This document shows positions 21,990 to 32,921 of a stretch of DNA of 64,000 bases, piece after piece. The notes under the pieces are model-generated. The model was not told where the DNA came from. It was given only the letters and a program-made list of their open reading frames with translations, and did not search any database. Source of the DNA: Rhizomys pruinosus (taxonomy: Eukaryota; Chordata; Mammalia; Rodentia; Spalacidae); contig VZQC01013876.1 of the NCBI GenBank assembly GCA_009823505.1, positions 191,898-255,897 on the forward strand, read 5' to 3'. How positions within the stretch are numbered: the first letter of the stretch is position 1; each line of letters opens with the position of its first letter. The translations under genes and the position numbers were made by a program.

Positions 21990-22425
21990 ATAGAGCTGGG
22001 GAGATGCAAGAGACATAGTCTCTCTCTTGTGGAGGAAAAATCGAAAACACATAGCCAAAATTGGTGGAGACACTGAGAACATAAGCTTTGGCTTTGGCAG
22101 CCCATACTTTAAGTAATAGACATTACTAGAGCAATTTGAAACCTATGGCTGATCAAGGGCAACCGTACTAAAAAGAACGACAGAAATCTCACATCGAGAC
22201 CAGGCTGATACAAACTTTCATGCTTGGTTTGAAATGAAATGTGAAAAAAATGCACAGTCATTTCCAAACATAAACTTATTTATGTGAGTGTTTATTGGTC
22301 TTACACAAGGTACTGAGTGTCAACATAAAGTAAACATGGTCAAAAAAAGTTAGGAAGAATATATGCCTTCCCAAGGTACAAAACAACTATCCAAACAAGA
22401 TCCACATGTGACACACATGGTAAAA
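21990..22425. other. No recognisable element
   Basis: Unique-looking sequence. Confidence 0.5.
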
Positions 22426-22427
22426 TA

Positions 22428-22485
22428 TCTACATCTACATCTATATCTATTCTATATCTATATATCTATATCCATATATATCAGA
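22428..22485. repeat. Imperfect (ATCT)/(ATATCT) repeat
   Basis: Mixed tetra- and hexanucleotide units such as atctac and atctat. Confidence 0.85.
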
Positions 22486-22604
22486 TGTAAAGTTAATATA
22501 ACTGTGACTAATGGGAAAAATGGAAATATTTCAACAGGAACATAGAACTGAAAGGATCAAATGGAAAGGTTAAAATAAAAAAAACATACTAAAAACAATA
22601 AAAT

Positions 22605-22815
22605 TGGGGCTGGTGAGATAGCTCTTGCAAAAGACAGGAGTTCAGTTCCCAGCACTCACATGGCAGCTAATTAACCATCCTTAACTCTAGTTCCAAGGGA
22701 ATCTGAAGCCTTCTTCTGACCTCCACAGGCATTGCAGAATACTGGTGCATTTACATACATGCAGGCAATACATTCCCATACATAAAATAAAAATAACAAA
22801 TAAAACATTTTAAAA
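22605..22815 (+). mobile_element. B2 SINE lacking part of its Pol III promoter region
   Basis: The head reads ggtgagatagctcttgcaaa. The roughly 20 bases between the A box and the B box (cagtggttaagagcactggc in related copies) are gone. The rest of the B2 is normal. Such a copy should be transcriptionally weak. Confidence 0.9.
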
Positions 22816-22819
22816 ATAG

Positions 22820-23335
22820 CATAAATAAGAGGTATCAGATGTTGACACAGAATAGAACCCAAAGGGAATGTAAGAGTTCATTCTGAGCCAAATATGAGTG
22901 ACTGTGGCTCAATAACAGGGATTCAGATTGGCCAAAATAACATGTTCTAATGGAGAAGTGGTTACATGAACTCGTGTAGCCACAGAATAAAAGAAAGTCA
23001 TAAATCAAGGAATTTACCAAATACATTTGTAAGTATATAAGGTAGGTGAGTTCCGCAAAGTGGGGAAACTCTGTTACAGGTTTGAAATGGCATCTGATGA
23101 AATTCTTAGGTTTGGTGCTCTAAATGAATACATTCCAAAGATTTTCTCTGATCGTTGCAAGGACATTAGGTTAGACACTGGGTGGGCAATGAAATGCTAG
23201 TAAGAAGACTAAAGATAGCCCCAAATAATTTTGGATCTAGGTCTGTAATATTCCAAATCTCCACGATTATAAAGTTCTAATTAATCAGTCTGGTCAAATC
23301 TTTAACATAACTACATCATTTTTCTAAGAACTTAA
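22820..23335. other. No recognisable element
   Basis: Unique-looking sequence. Confidence 0.5.
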
Positions 23336-23339
23336 ATTT

Positions 23340-23566
23340 AGGGGTTGGAGCAGTGGTTCAGTGGTTAAGAGCGCTGGCAGCATGCTCTTCCAGAGGACCT
23401 GGATTTGCTTCCTAGCGCCCACATGTCAGCTAAGAACTATCCATAAGTCCAGTTCCAGGGAATCCAATGCTCTCTTCTGACTTCCACAAGCACTGCACTT
23501 CATGTGTGCACTTACATATATGTGGACAAAACAAACATGTAAAATAGAAATAATTCATAAAAAGAA
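23340..23566 (+). mobile_element. B2 SINE
   Basis: Diverged B2 with ggggttggagcagtggttca at the head and an A-rich tail. Confidence 0.9.
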
Positions 23567-24395
23567 AAAAAATTATCTTTATTGAAATGTTATTCATGTT
23601 AATACAATACATCTTGATCATACTTAGACTCCATTGCCTATATGAAATCTCCATTGCCCCCTACAGGATTTCATGTGTCTGTCATATATGGTAAGGCCTA
23701 TCATGTCACGTTTGTGTCCCTAGCTGTACCTTGCTGCGAGTTCATCCACTATTGCTTGGTCAACTTATCTAGTGTCACTTCCTTAAAGAAGACCAACTTT
23801 CTCTCAGTCATCAGTGATCAGTTGCCAATAGTTCCTCAGCTAAGGTTGGTGTTTCTTACCCATTTCCCCAGTTCTGTACGGTTTTTCTGATTTGAGTTTG
23901 TATGGGTTTTGCACATGCCGTCACCATTGCTGTAAGTAATATGAGCAAGTTCCCAGAAGCCTTGAAAACTGTATCCTTGTGATCATCCACCACCCATGGC
24001 TCTTACAGTGTTTTCACTCCCTCTTCTGCTATGGTCCCTGATCCCTGGGTGGCAGAGGTTTAATATAGGAGTCCTATCCAGGAACACACACTCTGTAGTC
24101 TCTTATTCTTTACATTTTGTTCAGTTGTGGCTTTCTGTGTTGATCAACATCTGTTTCATGAAGAAGCTTCACTGATGTGATTTGAGAGGTAATGCATGAA
24201 TATTTTCTCTGTTTCTTGCTCCACTATGTTTTCTGAGCCTTAGGTGTAGAGGTCACATTGTAGATGTGTCACTTAGGGCTGGGCACCTCACAGACATTTA
24301 TTCTCTGCATTTGACCAGTTGTAAAACTTTGTCATAGTCTCCAACCATTGCAGAAAGAAGCCTATTTTATGAGTGGTGAAAGTTATAGTTGTCTG
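23567..24395 (-). mobile_element. L1 3'UTR, antisense
   Basis: Long antisense Lx-type L1 tail: ttattgaaatgttattcatg at the 3' terminus, then ttcctcagctaaggttggtg, ctttctgtgttgatcaacat and cacttagggctgggcacctc. Collinear with 12223-13310 and 56940-57625. Confidence 0.8.
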
Positions 24396-24462
24396 TAGAT
24401 ATAAGGATACATATTTAGCATACTTAAGAAATTACAGTTGCCTGTCAAGTTTGGACCTGGAG

Positions 24463-24535
24463 ATGCAGCTCAGTGTAGAGCACTTGCTTAGCACACATAA
24501 AGCCCTGGGTTTAATCACAAGCACTGAAAACCATG
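24463..24535 (+). mobile_element. Diverged ID-type SINE
   Basis: ctggagatgcagctcagtgt then gagcacttgcttagcacaca and ccctgggtttaatcacaagc show a decayed ID element. Confidence 0.7.
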
Positions 24536-24833
24536 CTAAAGTCACATAAAATAACTGTAAAGGAAATAGCTTCATTTGGAGGAGAAAAAGGCCTAGTAAA
24601 TAATAGAATATGCTGTCCTAGATTGTATCCTGGAATAGAAAAACTACATCAGTTCAAAACTGGATGAAATCAGAATAACTCTAGTGTATACTGTGGTATA
24701 AGTACTGATTTCAGAGTTTTGATCATTGTATCATTATTATATAGAATGTTATCATTACAGGAATCTGGGAAGGTCACACAATAATTCTCTGTACTATTTT
24801 TGCAACAGTTTTTAAAATCATTGAAAAAATTCT

Positions 24834-25090
24834 GTTTTTTTTTTTTTTTTAATTTGAAACAGGGTCTCCCTATAGCCCCAGCTGTCCTGGAACTCACTCT
24901 GTAGACTAGGCTGGCCTTGAACTCACAGAGATCCACCTACCTCTGCCTTCTGAATGCTAGGCTTAAAGGTGTGTGCCACCACACCAGGCTTAAAGACGGT
25001 TCTTAGCTGCCATGTGGGTGCTGGGAATTGAACCTGGGTCCTCTGCAAGAGCACTCGGTGCTCTTAACCGCTGAGCCATCTCTCCAGTCC
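24834..25090 (-). mobile_element. Composite SINE: B2 head fused to B1, copy 2
   Basis: On the minus strand the first 100 or so nt of B2 (25090 down to about 24991, ending ctaagaaccgtcttta) join the first bases of a full B1 (agcctggtgtggtggc), which ends in an A tail at 24834. The flanks tgaaaaaattct (24822-24833) and tgaaaaacttct (25091-25102) are a target-site duplication of the whole unit, with one mismatch. The junction falls at the same B2 position as in the copy at 7842-8093. Confidence 0.82.
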
Positions 25091-25102
25091 TGAAAAACTT
25101 CT

Positions 25103-26285
25103 TTATATTGGAGACTTTAATAGATGTATACAATGAAATATGCTTACAGCTACCCTACATTTCCCACCTCTAATTTTCTCTCAAATCCCCTTCGTGACAC
25201 TCTGAACTTCATGTCTTCTTTATTTTTGATAACTTATTAATCAGTACTGCCCATCTGTGTATGGGTGTGGGGCCATCCAGTGAAGCATGGGAAATCTGCC
25301 TGTGGCTATATCCTCCAAAAAGAATGATTCTTCTACCAGCATCTATCTACTGCCAGTAGCTCCTCCTCAGTAAGGAGTAGGGTCTGGAGATCATCTACCC
25401 CATCTATGTGGCAATTTTGACTGGCTTGAACTTACACTCATGTACAGGTGAACACTGCTGTGAATTCATGAGCATGATAGCCACGTCATGTCCACAAGAC
25501 ATCTTACAGTACTCCTCCCCATCCTCCTGTGCTTACATTCTACCTCCTTTTCCACAATGGCCCTGAGCGTTGGTGGTAGTGGGCTCAATATAGATGCTCC
25601 ATTTAAAGCGGAGGGATCTCTTATTCTAAGCACTTTCACCAGCTATGCAGCTGTCTATTGACTTCTGTCCACCGCACAAAGAAGCTTCTCTAAGGATGAG
25701 AGCAGCTCAGGGCTATTGGTATAAATATAAGTATTTAGTAGGTAATTTGACAGCATGACCATTTAGTAAAAATAACGACAGCAGGTTCTACCCTAGGGCC
25801 CATGATCTGCAAGCTACAATTACAGTATTGGGCAGGAATTTCTTTCCTGTGGAATAGGCCTCAAATCTAATGAGAAAATAATTTGTTACCCCATAACAGT
25901 CGTGCCACAATTGCATCAGTGGGCAGATCTTGCCTTATAGGTTGGTGTTGTAGCACGGAGAGACCAGTGCTGAGTAAGACCACTGATGTATTTTTCTCCC
26001 CAGCAGCATGCACAGCCCCTTCCATCACTGTGAAAGCTAGCCATCAGGGAGAAGACTCTTCGTTGATTTGAGACTGATTTCTCTGGGTCCTGTAGTCAAA
26101 TTGTGTGGTGTCTTTGGCAGTAGGATCTTACCGTGTAGTTATGGGCGGTAACCAAGAGCAATAACAATATCCTGAGTTGTTTTGGAAGTTTCATAGAACT
26201 CTCTGATCAATAACTTCTCATACAAAGAGTTTCATTAATAACTGGTAACTTCTGGGAGTAACATTGTCCATCTGTGCAAGGTAAT
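25103..26285 (-). mobile_element. Long L1 3'UTR, antisense
   Basis: About 1.2 kb of antisense Lx-type tail. Diagnostic blocks are gaagcttctctaaggatgag, aacagtcgtgccacaattgc, atcagtgggcagatcttgcc and agcagcatgcacagcccctt. No ORF2 is attached on the right before the next B2. Confidence 0.75.
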
Positions 26286-26310
26286 TCCGTTTGAACTCTC
26301 TCTTTTTAAA

Positions 26311-26543
26311 TTTTATTTATTTCTGTATGTGTATGAATGTACTGTCTACATGCAGGTTTGTGCACCCGTGTCGTGCAATGCCACGGAGGTCAGAAGGGGG
26401 TGTCGGATGCCCCTGGAACTGGAGCTCTCCTGGAATTGGAGTTTCAGACGGTTCTTGGCCGCCATGTGGGTGCTGGGGATTGAACCCAGGTCCTCTGTAA
26501 GAGCGGTCGGCGCTCTTAACCGCTAGGCCATCTCTCCAGCCCC
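26311..26543 (-). mobile_element. B2 SINE, antisense, 17-bp duplication subfamily
   Basis: Well-preserved antisense B2. Where most copies have one ctggaactggag block, this one has two (26410-26440), an internal 17-bp tandem duplication. Flanks tgaactctctctttttaaa and tgaactctctttttaaa are the target duplication. Confidence 0.95.
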
Positions 26544-26572
26544 TGAACTCTCTTTTTAAAATGTTGTATTTT

Positions 26573-26724
26573 GCAACTGAGTATAGCGACACATGCCTTT
26601 AATCCTAGAACTTGGGAGGCAGAGACAGGCAGATCTCTGCGAGTTCAAAGCCAGCCTAGTCTACATAGCAAGTTCCAAGCTATCTGGGACTAAAAGGGAG
26701 ATCCTGTCTCAAAAATACCAAAAA
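26573..26724 (+). mobile_element. B1 SINE with target duplication
   Basis: Diverged B1 flanked by gttgtatttt (26562 and 26725). Confidence 0.9.
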
Positions 26725-26912
26725 AGTTGTATTTTAAAATTAGCTTACTAACTGATGGGTTTCCATTATGCTTTTTCATAGATCCTTAGTTTTGGTTAAC
26801 TCATTCACTACTCTTCCCTCTTTCCCACCCCCCACTCCATCCCTGCTTAATCTTTTAGCCCTAAATATTCCCCCATCTTCATTCATTTTTCACGTGTTCT
26901 ACTATCCTTCTA

Positions 26913-26957
26913 AACACACACATACACACACACATACACACACACACACCCACACAT
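26913..26957. repeat. (CA)n microsatellite
   Basis: Interrupted by two TACA variants. Confidence 0.95.
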
Positions 26958-27072
26958 GTTGGGTTGTAAGATAGGAGGCTTCCATATGACTTTTCACTAG
27001 CGATCCCCCAAATTGCAGTTGCAGGGGACCAGTAGTGCTATGAGTAATAGTGTGATTGCATTTTTCCCTGTG

Positions 27073-27690
27073 ACACTCATCCACTGCTGGTGGGAATGTA
27101 AACTTGTACAACTATTATGGAAAGCAGCGTGGAGAAACATTAAAAGACTCAAAATGAGCCTACCATCTGACCCAGCCATACCACTCCTGGGTTTATACCC
27201 ACAAGACTCATCCTACTGCAGAGATACATGCACATCCATATTTATTGCAGCTGTCTTCACAATACTGAAGAGCTAGAATCAACACAAATGCCCCTCAACT
27301 GATGAGTGGATAACAAAAATGTGGTACATCTACACAATGGAGTACTACCCAGCGGTAAAGAAAGATGACATCATGAATTTTGCAGGTAAATGGATGGAAC
27401 TTGAAGCCATTTTGCTAAGTGAAGTAACACTGTCCCAGAAAAACAAGTGGCAAATGGTCTCCCTCGTTTGTGGATGCTAACACCAAATCCCCAGATGAAA
27501 GGCAAGCTGAACAACATTATTGTTATATTATTGTTTATCTGAAAGCAACTATGTTGTTATAATGTAAATCTCTTAATGGGCTCTAGAATCCATCCACAAC
27601 TTACTTTCAGAGTCTGTAATTACTGTTATATGAGTGGAAAGTATGTATTCATATTTTAGAGTAATATAAAATTAAAGGAGGAAAATGTGA
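27073..27690 (+). mobile_element. 5'-truncated L1: ORF2 end and 3'UTR
   Basis: Starts at the histidine of the L1 cysteine motif (HCWWECK frame at 27079) and carries DPAIPLLG. The frame is broken at a TAG near 27274. The 3'UTR continues past the point where the young L1 at 1600 ends (tgttataatgtaaatctctt) for another 130 bp. Confidence 0.88.
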
Positions 27691-27694
27691 ATTC

Positions 27695-27856
27695 CTAAGC
27701 ATAAAAAAAGACTGAGAGAAAGATGCAGGACAATTATGGCAGAATGCATGATCTGGGGTGAGGTGGGGGGAAGGGAAAGGGGAATATGTCTAAACTGAAC
27801 TGAGAGATGATGTCTGAAATACACAAAATATCAATAGAAGCATTATTTTAAAAAAA
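27695..27856 (+). mobile_element. L1 3' terminus with G-rich tract
   Basis: aagactgagagaaagatgca, then gaggtggggggaagggaaag, then gtctgaaatacacaaaatat. A similar short terminus lies at 46805-46950. Confidence 0.65.
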
Positions 27857-27859
27857 GAG

Positions 27860-28240
27860 AGACTTATAGACAAACTAAGATCTTTTTCTGATGTATTTTC
27901 TCAAACATGAACAAAGTGAGCCTATCACTATAAGGGGAAAAAATCAAACAATGATATTTATTGCCAATGATATAATTTAAGCTTTCATGTAAAAATTATC
28001 ATTTTAGAAATTTGTATTCGTCACTGTGAACTTGATAGTTTCCTAATACTTTAAGACTTTTCTGACAAGACTACTGTTCGTACCATCAAAAGTGACTCTT
28101 AGAATATATTACATAATGAAATGTGTCAATTTTTGAATGAGTTGAATAATTAAGTGAAAAACATTTTCCAGATAACTAATGTGTGATGTTGTAAAAATAT
28201 GCCTGGATAAAAGATCCATTCTAAGTGTAAAATAGGTTAT
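27860..28240. other. No recognisable element
   Basis: AT-rich unique-looking sequence. Confidence 0.5.
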
Positions 28241-28245
28241 TGTTT

Positions 28246-28362
28246 GTTAATTTTTTGAGACAAGGTCTCACCATCTAAGTCAGTCTGACCTTGAACTTAT
28301 GATCCTTCTGCTTCTGTATCTCAAGTGCTAGGATTACAGATGTGATCCAGCATGCCCAGCTA
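28246..28362 (-). mobile_element. Old B1-like SINE, antisense
   Basis: ttttttgagacaaggtctca and gtgctaggattacagatgtg mark a diverged antisense B1. Confidence 0.7.
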
Positions 28363-28633
28363 GGCCAATAACAGACTATGAACTTCTTATTTGGGGTTCC
28401 ATATTGTAATTAACTTTAATCAGCCACCATTTGTAAAGTTGTGGTGTCATATTGAAGAGAGTGTCTACAAATGTCAGAGAAAAACTATAAAGTATTCTTC
28501 CTATTCCATATATATGCGAGAGAGAATTTCCTTCAGCTACTTGAAAAAAATAGATCACAACAGAAACAAATATAAGAATCCTGTTCTCTTCTATTAACTC
28601 AGGTATTTAAAAGGTTTGAAAATATACAAAAAT

Positions 28634-28846
28634 TGGGATGGGAGAGTTGGCTCACTGCTTCACAGCACCAGCTATTCTTGCAGAGGACCCAAGTTCTATT
28701 CCTAGCACCCATATGGTGGCTAACAACTGTCTGTAACTCCAGTTCCAGGGATCTGATGCCCTCTTCTGACCTCTTCAGGAATTATATGACACAAGTGCAC
28801 CTATCTACATGCAGGCAATACACTCATGCAAATAAAATTTTAAAAA
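28634..28846 (+). mobile_element. B2 SINE with perfect target duplication
   Basis: B2 with a damaged A box (gttggctcactgcttcacag). Flanks gaaaatatacaaaaat at 28618-28633 and 28847-28862 are identical. Confidence 0.95.
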
Positions 28847-28890
28847 GAAAATATACAAAAATAAAAGTCATTTTCTCAAATTTACTTTTT

Positions 28891-29117
28891 TCTTTTTAAG
28901 ATTTTTTATTTTTATTTTATGTGTATGAGTGTATTGTCTGTATGTGTGTTAGTTCACATGTGTCATGCAATGTCCTCAGAGGTCAGACGATGGTGTTGGA
29001 TCCCCTGGAACTGGAGACATGGACAGTTGTTAGCTGCCACGTGGGTGCTTGGAGTAAAACCTGGGTCCTCTGCAAGAGTAGTCAGTGCTCTTAATTGCTG
29101 AGCAATCTCTCCAGCCC
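28891..29117 (-). mobile_element. B2 SINE, antisense
   Basis: Antisense B2 ending gagcaatctctccagcccc. The B-box region has ggagtaaaacctgg in place of the usual gaatcgaacccgg. tctcaaa lies on both sides. Confidence 0.92.
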
Positions 29118-29149
29118 CTCTCAAACTTTGTTTTTGTTTTATTTGTCTG

Positions 29150-29640
29150 TTTTTTTTTTCTTTTTTTTTTTATTTAATTTTTATTGATGGTTTGTGCATT
29201 TTATACATCATTTTCCAATTCAGATCAGGCATATTTCCTTTTCCCTTCCCCCCCCACCCCCACCCCATCCCAGATCATGCATTCTGCCATAACTCTCCTG
29301 CATCTTTCTCTCATTTTTTTTCATTTTTTAGCTATAAGTGATAATCCATGAGTATAAGCATCCTTCGTGCAAAACCAATCTATAGACTGTTGTGCCCAAA
29401 CCCCCACAGTCCCACCATTCAGTGGAGGTTGACAGGTTGTTTGTTCAATCAAGTTGATCAAATGAGTGTCCAGACTACATCGCTGTAGTTTCACCGTTCA
29501 CCCCAATCGCAGCCTTTACATTCTACCACGCCCCCTCTTCCGCAGATTGTTCCCTAGGCTTAGAAAAGGGGCACAGGTGGATGAGAAGTAAAACTGTCCT
29601 CTCTCTCTGGAGCTGTTGACTTGGATTCTGGTGCATATAT
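29150..29640 (-). mobile_element. L1 3'UTR, antisense
   Basis: Antisense tail of the same L1 subfamily as the sense copy at 51370-51835: ttgttcaatcaagttgatca, ccccctcttccgcagattgt and gaaaaggggcacaggtggat match it in reverse. A C-rich stretch at 29250-29272 is the complement of the polypurine tract. Confidence 0.85.
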
Positions 29641-29644
29641 GTGT

Positions 29645-30130
29645 GTTAACATGTAGATTTATTATTTTAAATAAATTAATGAATCAGTATGTATTTCTCA
29701 GTTTTAATTTTAATATGACAAATATTTGTAGTTACAACCCAAACACTAACTACAGTTTAAGGGACTTTCAATAACTTTTAAGAGATAAGATCTATAGACT
29801 AACAACATTGAAGAATTAGGCTTTATATGAAAATCTATCTCATTTTTCCTCTCAATTAGGATCTTTTAGTTATCTTTGGTGCTCTCATATTTCTTGATGG
29901 CGTGCATTGATGCAAGCTGACACCTTTCATCACATACTGAATGTCCATTGAGCCTTTTCAGTTTGAAAGCTTATTTCCTTCTGTGTTTGGAATTTTGGTA
30001 CTTCTTTCTTGGACTATGTGGAGGGACTAGAGAAAGCCCTGATAGTCTTCTTCTTCCTCTGTATAGATCTTGCTGTTAATGGTAGAGAGGGGGCAAAGAC
30101 TGTGTGTTCTGCTGTCCCTGGTGCGCTATC
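29645..30130. other. No recognisable element
   Basis: Unique-looking sequence. Confidence 0.5.
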
Positions 30131-30133
30131 GTC

Positions 30134-30230
30134 TAGCAGTTCTCAAGCCTACATGTTCATAATGAACTCTGGAAAGCCTATTCAAAATGCAGGTTCCTTG
30201 TCCTTGTTTCTAGACAGTCTCATTCATAGT
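30134..30230 (+). mobile_element. Possible MER5A-type DNA transposon remnant
   Basis: tagcagttctcaagcctaca, then gaactctggaaagcctattc and aaaatgcaggttcc resemble the left half of MER5A. Weak. Confidence 0.4.
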
Positions 30231-30312
30231 CACCAAAGAATAAATCTCCAGTTTTCTGCAAGAGTGGTAACCACCTAGAGGGATATAGGAGATGTAGGCA
30301 TCTGACTACTTT

Positions 30313-30390
30313 TCATTTTTGTGACAGTGTTTCCCAATGTAGCTAAGCTAGCTTTGAACTCATGATTCTACTTCATCAGCATCCTAAATA
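30313..30390 (-). mobile_element. Very degenerate B1-like fragment, antisense
   Basis: gtgacagtgtttcccaatgt and agctttgaactcatgattct in the expected order. Confidence 0.4.
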
Positions 30391-30434
30391 GACCCTCAAC
30401 CAATTCACTACAACTTCTCTCCCATGTCTCAAAG

Positions 30435-30835
30435 AATTGGCATGATGGTTAATCCTCATTCTCAGCTTTACTGGATTTAAAATTATCCAGAAGACATACC
30501 TCTTCATATGTTTATGATGGTATTTCTAGAGAAGCTTAACTGAGGAGGAGGGAAGACCCATCGTGAATGTGAGTAGCGCCATTCCTTGGACTGGGTCCCT
30601 GGACTGAATTAAAATGAGAAGGCAAGCTGAGCAAGTGCAATCAATCATCTCTCCTTGCTTCCTAACCATAGAGACAAGGAATCTAACTGCCTCAATTTCC
30701 TCTTGCCATGTATTTCCTGACATAATGGTCTGTATCCTCAAACCATGAGCCAAAATAAACCTTTCTAAGCCCTACATTACTTTTGACTGTTATTTTCCAC
30801 AGTGATAAGAAAGTAAATAACACGAGTTATCGAAC
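30435..30835 (+). mobile_element. Rodent MaLR/ORR1-like LTR-type repeat
   Basis: Blocks aagacccatcgtgaatgtga, gcgccattccttggactggg, catgagccaaaataaacctt and aagaaagtaaataacac recur widely in rodent genomes as an LTR-like repeat that I associate with the ORR1/MaLR group. The subfamily name is uncertain. Confidence 0.6.
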
Positions 30836-30939
30836 TTGACTGAGTTCCCTTGGTTAGGTGGGACTGATTTTTAGTTATATCCTTTGCTTATCTTGCAAGC
30901 TGGTTACCACTTGTCCATTTGTTTTCTATTCTCCAAATC

Positions 30940-31015
30940 TATCATCTATCTATCTATCTATCTGTCTATCTATCTATCTATCTATTTTCTATCTATCATC
31001 TATCTTCTATATCTT
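30940..31015. repeat. (TATC)n microsatellite
   Basis: TCTA units with one TCTG and a few interruptions. Confidence 0.95.
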
Positions 31016-31019
31016 TTTT

Positions 31020-31588
31020 TGTTTTATGACTTTGGGTCCATGGAAAAAAATCATTTATTGTCATTTAAGTGGAATGGGGGATCATGTGTATGTGAAATAA
31101 CTATCTGTAATTAGAGCTATGTATAGCTGAGGACAACCTGAAAGAAAGGCTCAGCTCTGAGTCTTCACTAACATTTCCTGAAGTGTATGTTTGGAGGGGG
31201 AATCTATTGGCTTACAAAGTGTCCACTGCATTTCAACAATTAAATTGATAGATATTTTATTGTTTTGTTTTTTAGAGCTAATGAATTACAGGATAAAGTT
31301 GATTGCAATTCAAGCCTGCAAACTTTTAAACTCAAGGAACGGAGAATATAATAGGAGGTGAAGGCAATGGGACTGAAAGAGGGAGAAACCAACCTAACAT
31401 TGAACAGAACAGATGCTGAAGGAAATGATCAAAATCCACCCTACTTGGAAGAAGGAGGCATCTTTACTTACAGAAGACCACACTCATTGAATGGTGTTTA
31501 CATAAGGAGAGTAGAAAACTAAGTACAGTTGAAAACAAAGATTTGGTGTTCATAAAATGAAACATTAGGTACTTCTTAACTTTACTAC
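31020..31588. other. No recognisable element
   Basis: Unique-looking sequence. Confidence 0.5.
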
Positions 31589-31589
31589 T

Positions 31590-31800
31590 TTGTTTTATGA
31601 GAGAGCATTTCATGCAGCCAAGACTGAATTTACTCTGTAGTCAAGAATAAGCTTCTGATTCCCATTCATCTACTTCCTCAGTGGGAGATTTTAAGCATGT
31701 GCCACTCACTCTACCTTGTTTTATGCAGTTCTGGAGGTCAAACCCAGGGCTTTCCCATGCTAGCCAAGCACTCTAGCAACTGAGCTACATCCACAGTCTC
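31590..31800 (-). mobile_element. B4-type SINE (ID plus B1), antisense
   Basis: On the minus strand a good ID head (tgtggatgtagctcagttgc, then gagtgcttggctagcatggg) is followed by a diverged B1-like body (31590-31700). Confidence 0.75.
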
Positions 31801-31829
31801 ATTAGGTTCCTTTTAAGTGCAAAAGCTAA

Positions 31830-32411
31830 CCAATGTAAATATATTAAATAAAAATTGGATCCAAACATGAGTGGGGACAATAACAGCCACCTGACATTTG
31901 ACAAAGATGACAGGAACATACACTGGAGGAAAGGTGTCATCTTCAACAAATGGTGCTGGCAAAACTGGATTTCCAACCTATAGAAGAATGAAATTAGACC
32001 CATATTTATCACTCTGCACAAACATCAACTCCAAATGAATCAAAGACATCAATCGAGACCTGAAACACTGAAGCTGTTTGAAGAAAACATAGGCAGTACC
32101 ATACAAGATATAAATGCATGAGAGAACTTTCTAAATCAGACACCAGGTACTCAGGTATTAAGGTCAACAATTGAAAAATGAGACCTCATTAAACTGAAAA
32201 GATTCTGTCCAAAAAAGGAAACAACTGAGTGAAGAGTAAGCCTACAGAGTGAGAGAAAATCTTCACCAGCTATTCATCTGACAGAGGATTAATATTCACA
32301 ATATAAAAAAAAACTAAAAAAAAAAATAAAACAAGCAAGAAAACAAATGATCCAAATTAAAATAATGAGCTATGGATCTGAGCAGAGAGCTCAGTGGATA
32401 AGAAACATCTT
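31830..32411 (+). mobile_element. L1 ORF2 region, left part
   Basis: Sense L1 ORF2 DNA: tttgacaaagatgacaggaa, aaatggtgctggcaaaactg, aatgagacctcattaaactg. Multiple stops and frameshifts. It continues at 32922 after two B2 insertions. Confidence 0.85.
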
Positions 32412-32429
32412 TAAAAGTTTTCAATTTCC

Positions 32430-32671
32430 GGGGCTGGAGAGATGGCCTAGCGGTTAAGAGCACCGACCGCTCTTACAGAGGACCCTGGTTCGATCCCTAG
32501 CACCCACATGGAGGCTGAGAACCGTCTGTAACTCCAATTCCAGGAGAACTCCAGTTCCAGGGGAATCCGAGACCCTCTTCTGACCGCGGCATTGCACGAC
32601 ACGGGTGCACAAACTTGCATGCAGACAGTACATTCATACACATACAGAAAAAAAAAAAAAGTTTAAAAAAA
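32430..32671 (+). mobile_element. B2 SINE, 17-bp duplication subfamily, first of a serial pair
   Basis: B2 with aactccaattccaggag immediately followed by aactccagttccagggg (the tandem duplication). It lies between two copies of the target aaagttttcaatttccgg. Confidence 0.95.
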
Positions 32672-32689
32672 AAGTTTTCAATTTCCGGG

Positions 32690-32906
32690 ACTGGAGAGAT
32701 GGCTCAGCCGTTAAGAGTACTGACTGCTCTTGCAGAGGACCCAGGCTCAATTCCCAGCACCCACATGGCGGCTAAGAACCATGTTTAACTCCAGTTCCAG
32801 GGGAATCCGATGCCCTCTTCTGACCTCTGCGGCATTGCACTACACGGGTGCACCAACCTACATGCAGACAGTACACTCATACACATAAAAAAAAAATCTT
32901 TAAAAA
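32690..32906 (+). mobile_element. B2 SINE, second of a serial pair
   Basis: Same orientation as the preceding B2 but the form without the duplication. It is followed by a third copy of the target, aaagttttcaattttc. Confidence 0.95.
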
Positions 32907-32921
32907 AAGTTTTCAATTTTC

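Noticed and set aside
26317..26592. Recurring Cys-containing small protein similar at many sites (26329, 32447, 53765 and others)
   Set aside because: All are antisense or alternate-frame readings of B2 SINEs. The similarity is that of the repeat, not of a protein family.
30009..30278. 89-codon open frame on the plus strand
   Set aside because: No homology recognised and its 3' part overlaps a likely MER5A remnant.
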